From assembly GCA_964461765.1 (NCBI GenBank), contig CAYWVS010000004.1, positions 7,288-71,287 of the forward strand: a stretch of 64,000 nucleotides of DNA. Direction: 5' to 3'. The notes under the pieces were generated by a model, which saw only the letters and a program-made list of their open reading frames with translations, made no database searches and was not told the origin of the DNA. The stretch comes from JAVVUJ01 sp964461765. GTDB lineage: Bacteria; Bacillota; Clostridia; Peptostreptococcales; Anaerovoracaceae. Numbering within the stretch: position 1 is the first letter of the stretch; every line of letters starts with the position of its first letter. Position numbers and translations under genes: made by a program. This document shows positions 17,459 through 25,373 of this stretch, piece after piece.

Positions 17459-17487
17459 AGGATAACATAAGGAATTTAGAAATTCAA
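17459..17487 (-). promoter_or_regulatory. Promoter of tupABC
   Basis: On the minus strand: TTGAAT (17487-17482), 17-bp spacer, TATCCT (17464-17459). The predicted transcript would start some 10-20 nt before the riboswitch, which supports both calls. Confidence 0.5.
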
Positions 17488-17644
17488 CATTATTTTTTTA
17501 ATTATCAGAATATTATTTTTTAGTTAAAATTAATACATAATGTTTTTTAACTATATTTATCTAATAAATTTAAATATATAAAGTAAAATTACATAACTTA
17601 TAAATTTTAATTATTTACATTTTATAAATATATTGTATGTAATA

Positions 17645-17692
17645 GCAAAATATAAGTTTGCTATTTGTTTAAAAAGCAATCTTATATTTTGC
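17645..17692. repeat. Large inverted repeat upstream of the XRE regulator
   Basis: GCAAAATATAAG and CTTATATTTTGC are perfect 12-bp arms, extended by TTGC/GCAA after one mismatch, with a 14-nt loop. No T tract follows on either strand, so a plain terminator is unlikely. It may be an operator for the adjacent small regulator. Confidence 0.5.
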
Positions 17693-17768
17693 ATTAATCT
17701 TTCAACTTTTGATTTGTTTATGATCATACCATTTCCACCTATAATTTAATTTAGTAGGAGGTGGAATT

Positions 17769-18002
17769 TTGGAAGATAAACACGTAATTAGATTAAAAAA
17801 ATTAGGTTTAAACATAGCATATCATAGAAAATTAAGCGGTCTTACCCAAATGGAGCTTTCTGAAAGAGTTTCAATCAGCAGAACTCATATGAGCAACATT
17901 GAAGCGCCCAATATGCCGACATCCTTGTCTTTGGAGACTCTTTTTGACATAGCGGACGCTTTGGATATTCCCCCTGAAAAATTGTTTGAATTTAAAGACT
18001 AA
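17769..18002 (+). CDS. Small XRE-family helix-turn-helix regulator
   Basis: This 77-residue protein consists of a single lambda-Cro/C1-type HTH domain: helix 2-3 region LTQMELSERVSISRTHMSNIE (about 25-45), followed by LSLETLFDIADALDIPPEKLF. No sensor domain is present. The start is TTG at 17769, fixed by the AGGAGGTGG site at 17756-17764. It is divergent from tupABC and monocistronic, and a 17-bp-stem inverted repeat lies in front of it. Target genes are unknown; autoregulation is likely for such proteins. Confidence 0.85.
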   Translation: MEDKHVIRLKKLGLNIAYHRKLSGLTQMELSERVSISRTHMSNIEAPNMPTSLSLETLFDIADALDIPPEKLFEFKD

Positions 18003-18036
18003 TAGGTAGGCATAAATTGAATTTGGCTTGTTTCAG

Positions 18037-18059
18037 GTGGTTCAAATGGAGCCACTTTT
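18037..18059 (+). terminator. Terminator after the XRE gene
   Basis: GTGGTTC (18037-18043) pairs with GAGCCAC (18049-18055) around a 5-nt loop and is followed by TTTT. It abuts the stop codon of the convergent GNAT gene. Confidence 0.5.
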
Positions 18060-18708
18060 ATGGGTATACTCTTTCGTCCAGAGTGGTAGATGCAATCTCA
18101 AATTTCTTTTGGCTATCCTTTACTAGTTTTTCCTTCGGTGGAAAGGTCTTGTCGAACTCTTCTAAGGCATTCTCATCAAACTCAAAAGCACCGGAAAAGT
18201 ATAACTTCCCACTGATTTCATCCAGTGCGTTTTCATAAAGTGGCAATGCCATTATTCCTGTATAGAATTTTCCATCAGGCATTGAAACATTATATTTTTT
18301 GCTTCCCACAAAACCGTAGGGCTCGTAATGATATGGGTAGCCCCCGATGAAAATTGCCTTATGCCCCATTTTTCGTGCATCTTTAATGGAATGCTCGATA
18401 AGGGCTTTTCCAAGCCCCTTGCGGTGAAGTTCCGGAGATATGCTCACAGGTCCGAAAGAAATGACTTTATGCTCTACACCATCCTCTGATACTACGGTTG
18501 AGTAGGTATAAAAAATGCTGCCTATGATTTCCCCATCCAGTTCAATTACAAAAGTTAGTTCAGGGATGAAATCAGGGGATTGACGAATTAAATGTGCGAT
18601 ATAATGCTCGTCACACCCAGGATGATATAAATTCCAAAATGCCTCTCGTGTAATTTCCTCTACTCGTCGATAATCCTTTGGCTCCTCTAACCGAATATTA
18701 TAATTCAT
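18058..18708 (-). CDS. GNAT family N-acetyltransferase
   Basis: This is a 216-residue acetyl-CoA-dependent acyltransferase. Motif A (PELHRKGLGKALIEHSI, about residues 94-110) with the Q/R-x-x-G-x-G/A loop is clear, preceded by VISFGPVSI and followed by the FIGGYPYHYEPYGF segment seen in the YhbS-like subgroup. About 60 C-terminal residues extend beyond the GNAT core. The acceptor substrate cannot be inferred. It lies 47 bp downstream of the cyclo-ligase gene on the same strand and may be co-transcribed with it. Confidence 0.87.
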   Translation of the reverse strand: MNYNIRLEEPKDYRRVEEITREAFWNLYHPGCDEHYIAHLIRQSPDFIPELTFVIELDGEIIGSIFYTYSTVVSEDGVEHKVISFGPVSISPELHRKGLGKALIEHSIKDARKMGHKAIFIGGYPYHYEPYGFVGSKKYNVSMPDGKFYTGIMALPLYENALDEISGKLYFSGAFEFDENALEEFDKTFPPKEKLVKDSQKKFEIASTTLDERVYP

Positions 18709-18755
18709 TTTTTCTCCTTATTTCATATTAATAAATCACATTATTATATGACTTT

Positions 18756-19313
18756 CTAAACAAATCCATCCATTCGAATGTCCGTTTCCTCACTTGGTAG
18801 GGCATTGATAATTTGAAACTCATAGGCCAGTGCCAACTTTGGTACTTCATGCCTGAGCTTTGGCAGGAATCTGTCATAGCAGCCCTTTCCGTAGCCTAAT
18901 CTGTTTCCTGAAATGTCAAAAGCCACCCCGGGAACGATGATGAGATCAATTTTTGTGGGAGCTGACAACAATTCCGGATTGGGCTCCCAAATACCTATGG
19001 GAGATTGTACTAAAAAAGAATAAATGTCTTTGATATTTTCACAGTGAGGAATGATATAGGGGTGTATTTCAAAATTTTCATCCGTATAAGGCAGCACCAC
19101 ATTTTTATGCAACACCATAGCCGCATTGATTAGGGGTAAAGTGGGTGCCTCCTTGCGATAATCCATATAAAGCATGAGGGTTTCTGCCTCTTGAAAGGTC
19201 TTTAAGCTTACTAACCGTTCCTTTGCATCTATTGCAAATTGAGCGATGTATTCGTCATTTAACCGTGATCGCAGAAAAAGCATTTCTTTGCGTATTTCAT
19301 TTTTAGTTTGCAT
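18756..19313 (-). CDS. 5-formyltetrahydrofolate cyclo-ligase
   Basis: This enzyme recycles 5-formyl-THF to 5,10-methenyl-THF with ATP in the cytosol. Its 185 residues match the family. Motifs are KNEIRKEMLFLRSRL at the N-terminus, MLYMDYRKEAPT, and the C-terminal VPGVAFDISGNRLGYGKGCYDRFL with the conserved GYGKGxYDR. It shares the strand with the GNAT gene. No special regulatory site is visible in the 294-bp gap ahead of it apart from AT-rich DNA. Confidence 0.92.
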   Translation of the reverse strand: MQTKNEIRKEMLFLRSRLNDEYIAQFAIDAKERLVSLKTFQEAETLMLYMDYRKEAPTLPLINAAMVLHKNVVLPYTDENFEIHPYIIPHCENIKDIYSFLVQSPIGIWEPNPELLSAPTKIDLIIVPGVAFDISGNRLGYGKGCYDRFLPKLRHEVPKLALAYEFQIINALPSEETDIRMDGFV

Positions 19314-19540
19314 TTTAAATATACCTTTGATTCAGTTTACAAATAATTAAGGAGTTATTCGGCACCCCCTAAATATATATATTATTCCGTTAATAATTGA
19401 AGTATTAGCATAATTATATAGATTTAAACTTTTATATTCAACTAATAATCTTTAAAAATTCAATCTCTTAACCCATTATTATATAAAAACTACTTTTTCT
19501 ATAAACTGTTCTATGGTATACTCCTTTTAAAGTAAGCTTG

Positions 19541-19574
19541 AGCCATCCACATAAATAGATATGGAGGATTGGCT
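19541..19574 (+). repeat. Hairpin in the leader of the Crp/Fnr gene
   Basis: AGCCATCC pairs with GGATTGGCT with one bulged base. It lies about 35 nt upstream of the start codon at 19608 in the presumed untranslated leader. The role is unknown. Confidence 0.35.
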
Positions 19575-19607
19575 TGGAGGGAAAAGACATAAAGGAAGAA
19601 TATCTGT

Positions 19608-20276
19608 ATGTTTTATAGCGTTTCATTTATAACGGAGTCAAAATTATTTGAAGGTTTTACAAGGGCTGAGTATGAGTACTTTTGCACTATCATTAAGCCT
19701 GCTTTTAAGAATTATTCAAAAAATCAAATAATTATCAATGAAGGAGAAAAGCTAGACGATATAGGGGTTGTATGTAGTGGAAAACTGGTTAAAGCGAAGC
19801 TTGAACACACGGGAAAGCTGCATTTGCTGGAAGTCATTGCAACCTCAAAAACCTTTGGAATGGAAATTGTCGGAACACCTACTCAAATAAGTCCTGTAAC
19901 CATTTCTTGTTTAGAGGATTCATCTGTATTATTTTTCAACTATGAGAAAATATGTAGTGACAGCCACATGCCATTCGAAGTCCGTATAAAAATAATAAAA
20001 AATATCGTAAATTTAATTGCAAATGATAATATAAAAAAATTATATAAAATAGAAGCTTTATCTCAGAAATCTTTAAGAGATAAAATTCTAGTTCATCTAT
20101 ATACGAAGATGAAAAAAGCAGGAAAAAGTACATTCAAGCTTGGGCTGAATAGGGAACAGCTTGCTGATTATCTATGTGTGAATCGCAGTGCCTTATCCCA
20201 TGAACTAAGTCGCATGCAACAAGAGGGGTTGATTTCCTTCCGAAAGGATCTTTTCACAATTAATGATATTAAATAA
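19608..20276 (+). CDS. Crp/Fnr family transcriptional regulator
   Basis: This 222-residue regulator has a cNMP-binding-type beta-roll (about residues 15-120: IINEGEKLDDIGVVCSGKL) and a C-terminal winged helix (NREQLADYLCVNRSALSHELSRMQQEG, about 176-202). There is no N-terminal cysteine cluster of the FNR type, so oxygen sensing by a 4Fe-4S cluster is not supported. The start is set by AAAGGAAGAA before the ATG. It sits directly ahead of modABC and could control it, but a terminator separates them. Confidence 0.88.
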   Translation: MFYSVSFITESKLFEGFTRAEYEYFCTIIKPAFKNYSKNQIIINEGEKLDDIGVVCSGKLVKAKLEHTGKLHLLEVIATSKTFGMEIVGTPTQISPVTISCLEDSSVLFFNYEKICSDSHMPFEVRIKIIKNIVNLIANDNIKKLYKIEALSQKSLRDKILVHLYTKMKKAGKSTFKLGLNREQLADYLCVNRSALSHELSRMQQEGLISFRKDLFTINDIK

Positions 20277-20322
20277 AATAGTTAGATAAGATTTATAAGA
20301 TAAGAATAGATAAAATTAGAAA

Positions 20323-20372
20323 AGATAGCATTAGATAAAACTAGATAAGATAGCATTAGATAAAACTAGATA
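20323..20372. repeat. Two perfect 25-bp tandem repeats with degenerate flanks
   Basis: The unit AGATAGCATTAGATAAA plus ACTAGATA (25 bp) is repeated exactly at 20323-20347 and 20348-20372. Shorter AGATAAG-like words extend the array to both sides (about 20283-20385). It lies between the Crp/Fnr gene and its terminator, probably in its 3' untranslated region. Confidence 0.8.
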
Positions 20373-20411
20373 AGATGAGAATATAGTAGCAGTATTAAGA
20401 AAATTTAATGC

Positions 20412-20443
20412 AGATATGTTGTTTCGACAACATATCTTTTTTT
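20412..20443 (+). terminator. Intrinsic terminator between the Crp/Fnr gene and modA
   Basis: A perfect 11-bp stem AGATATGTTGT / ACAACATATCT (20412-20422 and 20427-20437) with a TTCG tetraloop, followed by seven or more T. Confidence 0.9.
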
Positions 20444-20551
20444 GTCTTAAAGATAAAATTAGTATAAACCGGTATCTAACATCAACGACTTGTTACGATT
20501 AGATGTAGGGGCAAAATATAGGAATTATTGCGGAAAGGTGGATTATTAAGA

Positions 20552-21349
20552 ATGCGGAGTCGTAAGATTTTCATTATAGCCCTGGCAATATTAATAGCTA
20601 CAACATTAGTAGGTTGTTACATCAGTAGGGGACAAAAATCTCAAGATGTGGTTGCAGAAGAAATCCTCATATCAGCGGCGACAAGTTTAAGGGAAGCGCT
20701 CATAGAGATTGAATCTGAATACAAAAAAAAGAATAAAACTACTATAACATTTAATTTTGGTGCATCAGGAACACTGCAAAGGCAGATTATAGGAGGTGCT
20801 CCTTGCGATTTGTTCATATCTGCATCAAAGGAAAACATGGATACCCTAGAGGAAACAGGATTGATTGTGCCAAGCTCTCGTAAAACCTTGGTAGGGAATA
20901 CCTTAACCCTTATTGCATCAAAGGAAAAATCCGAGAGTGTAACGGGAATTGAATCATTATCAGGGGTAGAAGTGGGAAGCATTTCCATGGGAATACCGGA
21001 AACCGTTCCTTCGGGTAAGTATGCCAAGGAGTCCCTTGAAAACCAGGGGGTCTGGAATCAGATTCAGGAGAAATTGGTGTTTGGAAAGGATGCCAAGCAA
21101 GTGCTTGATTATGTGGATACAGGCAATGTAGACTGCGGCTTTGTATATCAAACAGATGCCATGACCTTAAAAACCGGCAGAATCATCTGCAATATGCCCC
21201 AGAGCAGCTACAGCCCCATTTTGTACCAAGTGGCTCTGGTAAAAGACTCCAAGCAGCCGGTTGCTGCCACGGCGTTCCTAGAATTTTTGTTAACCGATTT
21301 TTCCATTAATATATTTGAGAAATATGGATTTGTAATGTTGACTGAATAA
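20552..21349 (+). CDS. modA: Molybdate-binding lipoprotein
   Basis: This extracellular molybdate-binding component is about 265 residues. The signal peptide ends at lipobox LVGC. ISAATSLREAL (oxyanion loop), NFGASGTLQRQI and GAPCDLFISAS are ModA signatures, and FVYQTDAM completes the second ligand loop. A TTG at 20528 also opens the frame, but the ATG at 20552 sits 10 nt after AAAGGTGG and gives a normal lipoprotein leader, so I chose it. modB follows about 100 bp downstream. Confidence 0.9.
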   Translation: MRSRKIFIIALAILIATTLVGCYISRGQKSQDVVAEEILISAATSLREALIEIESEYKKKNKTTITFNFGASGTLQRQIIGGAPCDLFISASKENMDTLEETGLIVPSSRKTLVGNTLTLIASKEKSESVTGIESLSGVEVGSISMGIPETVPSGKYAKESLENQGVWNQIQEKLVFGKDAKQVLDYVDTGNVDCGFVYQTDAMTLKTGRIICNMPQSSYSPILYQVALVKDSKQPVAATAFLEFLLTDFSINIFEKYGFVMLTE

Positions 21350-21453
21350 AGAAAGTTGAAAAATCTATCAAAAAAAAATTAAAATTTTATTTGAAAAAGT
21401 AAATTTTTTAAATTAGATAAGCTGATTAAATTAAGCTAAAGGAGAATTTTAAG

Positions 21454-22116
21454 ATGTGGTCACCCATAATTCTTTCCCTTAAAATTGCATCTATTGCCAC
21501 TATTTTTTCCTTTATATTGGGTATATTTTTGGCGTATATCATCAATAAAAAAAATATTTGGGGTAAGAGTTTATGGGAAACCTTGCTAATAATACCCATG
21601 ATATTACCACCCTCAGTGGTAGGCTATATCCTCATGACGGTTCTTGGGAAGAGGGGACCCATAGGCGCTTTCCTTCAGGAGTATTTTGAGATTCAGATTG
21701 TATTTACTTGGGTAGGAGCAGCAATTGCCGCATGTATCGTATCCCTTCCCCTGATGTATCAGAATGTAAAGGCAGCATTTACTAACCTGAATCCCATTTA
21801 CGAGCAGGCGGGAAAAACCTTAGGCAGCAGCGAACTAAAGATTTTTTTTACCATCTTAATCCCCCTTTCTCGCCCTGGAATTATCAGCGGCACCGTGTTG
21901 GCTTTTGCCCGTGCCATGGGAGAATTTGGTGCCACCCTTATGATAGCCGGCAACATTCCGGGGAAGACTCAAACCATTCCAACTGCAATTTACTATGCTG
22001 TAGAATCGGGAGATATGGAAATAGCGAATAATTTAGTTTTCATTATGACATTATTCAGTTTTATTTTAATCCTCGGGTTAAATTTTTGGTTAAAAAGTAA
22101 AAGTCTCATGGGATAG
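21454..22116 (+). CDS. modB: Molybdate ABC transporter permease
   Basis: This integral membrane subunit has 220 residues with about five or six helices. The EAA loop (EQAGKTLGSSELKIFFTILIPLSRPGI) and the following GEFGATLMIAGNIPGKTQT are diagnostic for ModB. An AAAGGAG ribosome site precedes the ATG. It partners with ModA and ModC immediately around it. Confidence 0.93.
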   Translation: MWSPIILSLKIASIATIFSFILGIFLAYIINKKNIWGKSLWETLLIIPMILPPSVVGYILMTVLGKRGPIGAFLQEYFEIQIVFTWVGAAIAACIVSLPLMYQNVKAAFTNLNPIYEQAGKTLGSSELKIFFTILIPLSRPGIISGTVLAFARAMGEFGATLMIAGNIPGKTQTIPTAIYYAVESGDMEIANNLVFIMTLFSFILILGLNFWLKSKSLMG

Positions 22117-22138
22117 CAATGCAAAAGAGGATGGCAGT

Positions 22139-22801
22139 ATGTTTTTTAAAATAAAAAAAGAGATGGATCATTTTACTTTAGACATAGAATGTGAATTTGA
22201 AAAAGGTGTACTGGTAATAAATGGGGAATCCGGATCAGGAAAAACTACCATTCTTAACTGTATTGCAGGACTTAAAGACCCTGAGGAAGGGCGAATAATC
22301 CTTAATAATATCGTCTTTTTTGATAGTAGCTTTGGCATCAACCTTGAAAGCAGAAAGCGAAATATGGGATACTTTTTTCAAGATTATGCCTTATTCCCCA
22401 ATATGACAGTTTATGAAAACATTACTTATGGAGTAAAAAACAAAGAGGAATATAAGCAACACCAAAGGAGGGAAGAGCTTCTGGGGTACTGCAATTATAT
22501 AATGAGAACTTTTGGCATTGAGCATTTGGCAAAAAAATATCCTGCCAATATCTCCGGAGGAGAAAAGCAGAGAGTTGCCTTATCACGAGCAATTGTAACA
22601 CAGCCTAAGCTATTACTGTTAGACGAACCATTTTCGGCTTTGGATGAAGAAACAAAAAAGACTGTTTACGATGAATTTATTGTCTTTAAAGAGGAATTCA
22701 AAGTGCCCATAATCTTGATTACACATGATAAATTGGAGGGGGACTTGTTCGGAGACAAATGCATTACCATAAAAAAAGGAAAAATCATTAACGAACAATA
22801 A
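22139..22801 (+). CDS. modC: Molybdate ABC transporter ATP-binding protein, short form
   Basis: At 220 residues this ATPase contains only the nucleotide-binding domain: Walker A GESGSGKTT (about 30-38), signature NISGGEKQRVALSRA and Walker B LLLLDEPFSALD. The C-terminal oxyanion-binding TOBE domain of classical ModC (about 350 residues) is missing, so trans-inhibition by bound molybdate is not expected here. It starts 22 bp after modB. Confidence 0.9.
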   Translation: MFFKIKKEMDHFTLDIECEFEKGVLVINGESGSGKTTILNCIAGLKDPEEGRIILNNIVFFDSSFGINLESRKRNMGYFFQDYALFPNMTVYENITYGVKNKEEYKQHQRREELLGYCNYIMRTFGIEHLAKKYPANISGGEKQRVALSRAIVTQPKLLLLDEPFSALDEETKKTVYDEFIVFKEEFKVPIILITHDKLEGDLFGDKCITIKKGKIINEQ

Positions 22802-22843
22802 AAGCATTTGATTGAATAAAAATGAAGAATAAGGAGGTTTTTT

Positions 22844-23860
22844 ATGAAGGAAGTTCCAGTAATGGAGGCAATCGGCAAGGTTTTAGTTCATGACTTAACC
22901 CAGATTATCCCCGGAGTATTTAAAGGAAGCAGATTTAAAAAGGGGCATATCATAACAGAAGATGATGTGGATACCCTGTTCAGTATGGGTAAAAAACACA
23001 TTTATGTAGTAGATAAAGAAGATACGGATATCCACGAAGATGAAGCGGCCATTCGCATTGCAAAGGCTGCTGCCGGTAGGGGAATCCGATTTACTTCACC
23101 AGGAGAAGGGAAAATCGAGTTGATTGCCGATATGGATGGTTTATTAAAAATAAATACCCCTATGCTTAATCAACTAATTGATCAAGATGAAATAATGTTT
23201 GCTTCCATTCATGAAAATCAGATTGTAAAAGAAGGGAAAAAAGTGGCGGCAACAAGGGTTATACCCTTATTTGTAAGTCAAGATATTGTTCAGGGTGCAG
23301 AAGAGCTTCTGAGTAATGGTCCCATGGTTGAGGTGATTCCCTTAAGATCCTTAACAATAGGCATGGTCACTACAGGCAGTGAGATTTATTCCGGAAAAAT
23401 CAAAGATTCCTTTGGACCGATTCTAGAGAAAAAATTCAGTGATTTGGGTAGTAATGTTGTAACACAGCTCATTGCCGACGACGATGAAAATATGATAGCT
23501 GATCATATTCATAAGCTAATTGAGGATGGTGTTGACATGATTTGTGTTACCGGGGGAATGTCAGTAGATCCGGATGATAAGACGCCCACAGGAATCAGAA
23601 GGGCAGGAGGGGACATTGTGGCCTACGGAGCACCGGTGTTACCGGGTGCCATGTTTATGTTGGCTTACATAGGGAAAACTCCCATTCTGGGGTTACCCGG
23701 ATGTGTCATGTATAGTAGAGTAAGTATATTTGATCTGATAGTCCCCAGGATTCTTGCGGGAGAAGTGCCGACTAGGGCAGACATTAAAAAATTGGCTCAC
23801 GGAGGTCTTTGTCAGACTTGTACTGAATGTTATTATCCCAGTTGTGAATTTGGCAAATAA
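22844..23860 (+). CDS. Molybdopterin-binding (MoeA/MoaB-fold) protein with C-terminal cysteine motif
   Basis: This 338-residue cytosolic protein carries the molybdopterin-binding fold in residues about 175-310 (GMVTTGSEIYSG, CVTGGMSVDPDDKTPTGIRR, ALPG-like GLPGCVMY). The N-terminal half resembles clostridial molybdopterin-binding proteins found beside molybdenum hydroxylases. The last 20 residues hold CQTCTECYYPSC, a likely metal site. It directly follows modABC and converges with yqeC with only three bases between stops. It may present cofactor for the selenium-dependent maturation route (inference). An AAGGAGG site supports the ATG at 22844; a Met at 22865 is the alternative. Confidence 0.85.
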   Translation: MKEVPVMEAIGKVLVHDLTQIIPGVFKGSRFKKGHIITEDDVDTLFSMGKKHIYVVDKEDTDIHEDEAAIRIAKAAAGRGIRFTSPGEGKIELIADMDGLLKINTPMLNQLIDQDEIMFASIHENQIVKEGKKVAATRVIPLFVSQDIVQGAEELLSNGPMVEVIPLRSLTIGMVTTGSEIYSGKIKDSFGPILEKKFSDLGSNVVTQLIADDDENMIADHIHKLIEDGVDMICVTGGMSVDPDDKTPTGIRRAGGDIVAYGAPVLPGAMFMLAYIGKTPILGLPGCVMYSRVSIFDLIVPRILAGEVPTRADIKKLAHGGLCQTCTECYYPSCEFGK

Positions 23861-23863
23861 AAA

Positions 23864-24640
23864 TCAGCAGATGAAGATTTCCCCCTTTTGTAAGGAACCT
23901 GCTACCACAGGGCAATTGGGAAGAAATGATTTAATGTGATATGTGGTTTCTATAGCCAAGTTATAAAGATTTTCATCATCTGCTTGATTGAGAAATATAG
24001 AAAAGATAGATGGATCTTTTATACCCTTAAGCTGCCCCTGCTCTGAAGTGAGTATGCGAGCCAAAATCCATGGCGTAACCATAGTGTCAAGGGAAACCTG
24101 TAAAAATTCTGCCGCTAAATTTGCACGTTGGCAGACTTGAGAAAGTGGCTTTCCTATGGCACGTAATCCTGCTAATGCAATGACCCTATGGGAGGCATCA
24201 AGAATCACCGGCTCATGAGATGCAGGAAACTTCATCGGTAAGTTCCGGGATCCATCGGCTTCCACCAAAATCCAATCAGCCTGATCCCAAGCGGCGGAAA
24301 GAAGCTCCTTTGAGGGCATACAGAGCTTGTGGGTTGAAGCTTCCAAAGAACCTATGGCAACGGGAATGTTTTTGCTTAAAGCAAGTGCCAGAGCTTTTTT
24401 AGCATGAGGAAGGTCGTCGGTTATGGTAATGGCCTGCTTTAGCGTTGGCTGATAAATGTGAGTAGAGGTTAGAACTACGCATTTTAACCCGTCTTCAGTC
24501 AACTCGTGGGCTAATTTAAAGAGCAGTGAGGTTTTTCCACCTGCCCCTACTATGGAAATGCACTTCCCATGGGTTGGAAGGTACAAAGCATCTTTAAGTT
24601 TTATGCTATTGGTCATTTTTAATTTCATATTCATTCTCAT
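23864..24640 (-). CDS. yqeC: Selenium-dependent molybdenum hydroxylase accessory protein YqeC
   Basis: YqeC is a P-loop protein genetically linked with selenium-dependent molybdenum hydroxylases. It is 258 residues. The P-loop ISIVGAGGKTS lies near residue 29, followed by VLTSTHIYQP, ILVEADGSRNLPMKFPASHEPVI and VIALAGLRAIGKPL, all conserved in the family. Its start region overlaps the 3' end of the KdpE-like gene by 35 bp without a clear ribosome site, so it is probably translated by coupling. It closes the operon mocA/kinase/regulator/yqeC. Confidence 0.9.
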   Translation of the reverse strand: MRMNMKLKMTNSIKLKDALYLPTHGKCISIVGAGGKTSLLFKLAHELTEDGLKCVVLTSTHIYQPTLKQAITITDDLPHAKKALALALSKNIPVAIGSLEASTHKLCMPSKELLSAAWDQADWILVEADGSRNLPMKFPASHEPVILDASHRVIALAGLRAIGKPLSQVCQRANLAAEFLQVSLDTMVTPWILARILTSEQGQLKGIKDPSIFSIFLNQADDENLYNLAIETTYHIKSFLPNCPVVAGSLQKGEIFIC

Positions 24641-25373
24641 TTACGTTTTGCTCTTTCTGGCACTCGCTTTCACCACTAGACTGTTGTAACATTCGATAGC
24701 CGATACCGATATGAGTTTGAATGTAAATGGGATTGGATGGTTGCGGCTCAATTTTTTTTCGTAAGGTTGTCATAAATACTCGTAGAGAAGCTATTTCCAT
24801 GGGGATGGCATTGCCCCAAATTTTTTGAATAATGTAGTTACGAGTGAGAACCTTACCCACATTTTGCCCTAAAAGACACAATAAGCGATACTCAATAGGC
24901 GTTAAGTGGATCTCCTTTTCATTTACGAAAACACAACCCGAGGAATAATCAATTTTCAAATTTCCATTAATGAATAAGGAAGATGTATGAGTAATTTCAT
25001 CCTGTTGTTCTATATGTCGCAATGCCACCCGAATTCTAGCCAACAGCTCATCCACGCTGAAAGGTTTGGTTAAGTAGTCATCGGCTCCGGCGTCCAAAGC
25101 AGCAATTTTGTCCTGAGAGTCACTTCTGGCACTTACAACAATGATAGGTAAGGTTGACCAAGTGCGAACCTTTTGTATGATTTCTGTGCCATTCATATCT
25201 GGTAATCCCAAATCTAAAATCATTAAATTAGGTTGAGAGGAAACCATTTCTGATATGGCCTCCATGCCGGTTTTGGCTGTTTTGTATTGATAACCATGAA
25301 TTTCTAAGGTAGTAGCAATTAGATTCCGAACAGCTTTATCATCCTCAACAATTAAAAAGAGTGGTTTATTCAA
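24606..25373 (-). CDS. KdpE-like OmpR-family response regulator
   Basis: The receiver domain covers residues 1-120 (phospho-acceptor Asp in MILDLGLPDMNG, LTKPF lysine, VSARSD). The winged-helix effector domain lies at about 135-230 (HLTPIEYRLLCLLGQNVGKVLTRNYI). It is closest to KdpE, but no kdpFABC genes are here. The 255 residues include a C-terminal tail of about 25 acidic residues encoded over the start of yqeC. It overlaps the kinase gene by 8 bp. Winged-helix regulators of this class bind direct repeats with 10-11 bp period, and such repeats lie in front of the facing genes at 27370 and 28573. Confidence 0.88.
   Translation of the reverse strand: MNKPLFLIVEDDKAVRNLIATTLEIHGYQYKTAKTGMEAISEMVSSQPNLMILDLGLPDMNGTEIIQKVRTWSTLPIIVVSARSDSQDKIAALDAGADDYLTKPFSVDELLARIRVALRHIEQQDEITHTSSLFINGNLKIDYSSGCVFVNEKEIHLTPIEYRLLCLLGQNVGKVLTRNYIIQKIWGNAIPMEIASLRVFMTTLRKKIEPQPSNPIYIQTHIGIGYRMLQQSSGESECQKEQNVNENEYEIKNDQ

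Larger units (their letters stand above)
17142..17768. other. Divergent regulatory region between tupA and the XRE gene
   Basis: This 627-bp gap has no gene. The half next to tupA holds its promoter, riboswitch and terminator. The half next to the XRE gene is extremely AT-rich (17500-17640) and ends with a large hairpin at 17645-17692 and the AGGAGGTGG ribosome site. Confidence 0.7.

Noticed and set aside
19608..20276. True oxygen-sensing FNR
   Set aside because: The N-terminal cysteine cluster needed for a 4Fe-4S sensor is missing.
20444..20551. Moco riboswitch ahead of modA
   Set aside because: The GCCTCCC...GGAAAGG pattern seen before tupA is absent; only weak inverted repeats occur.
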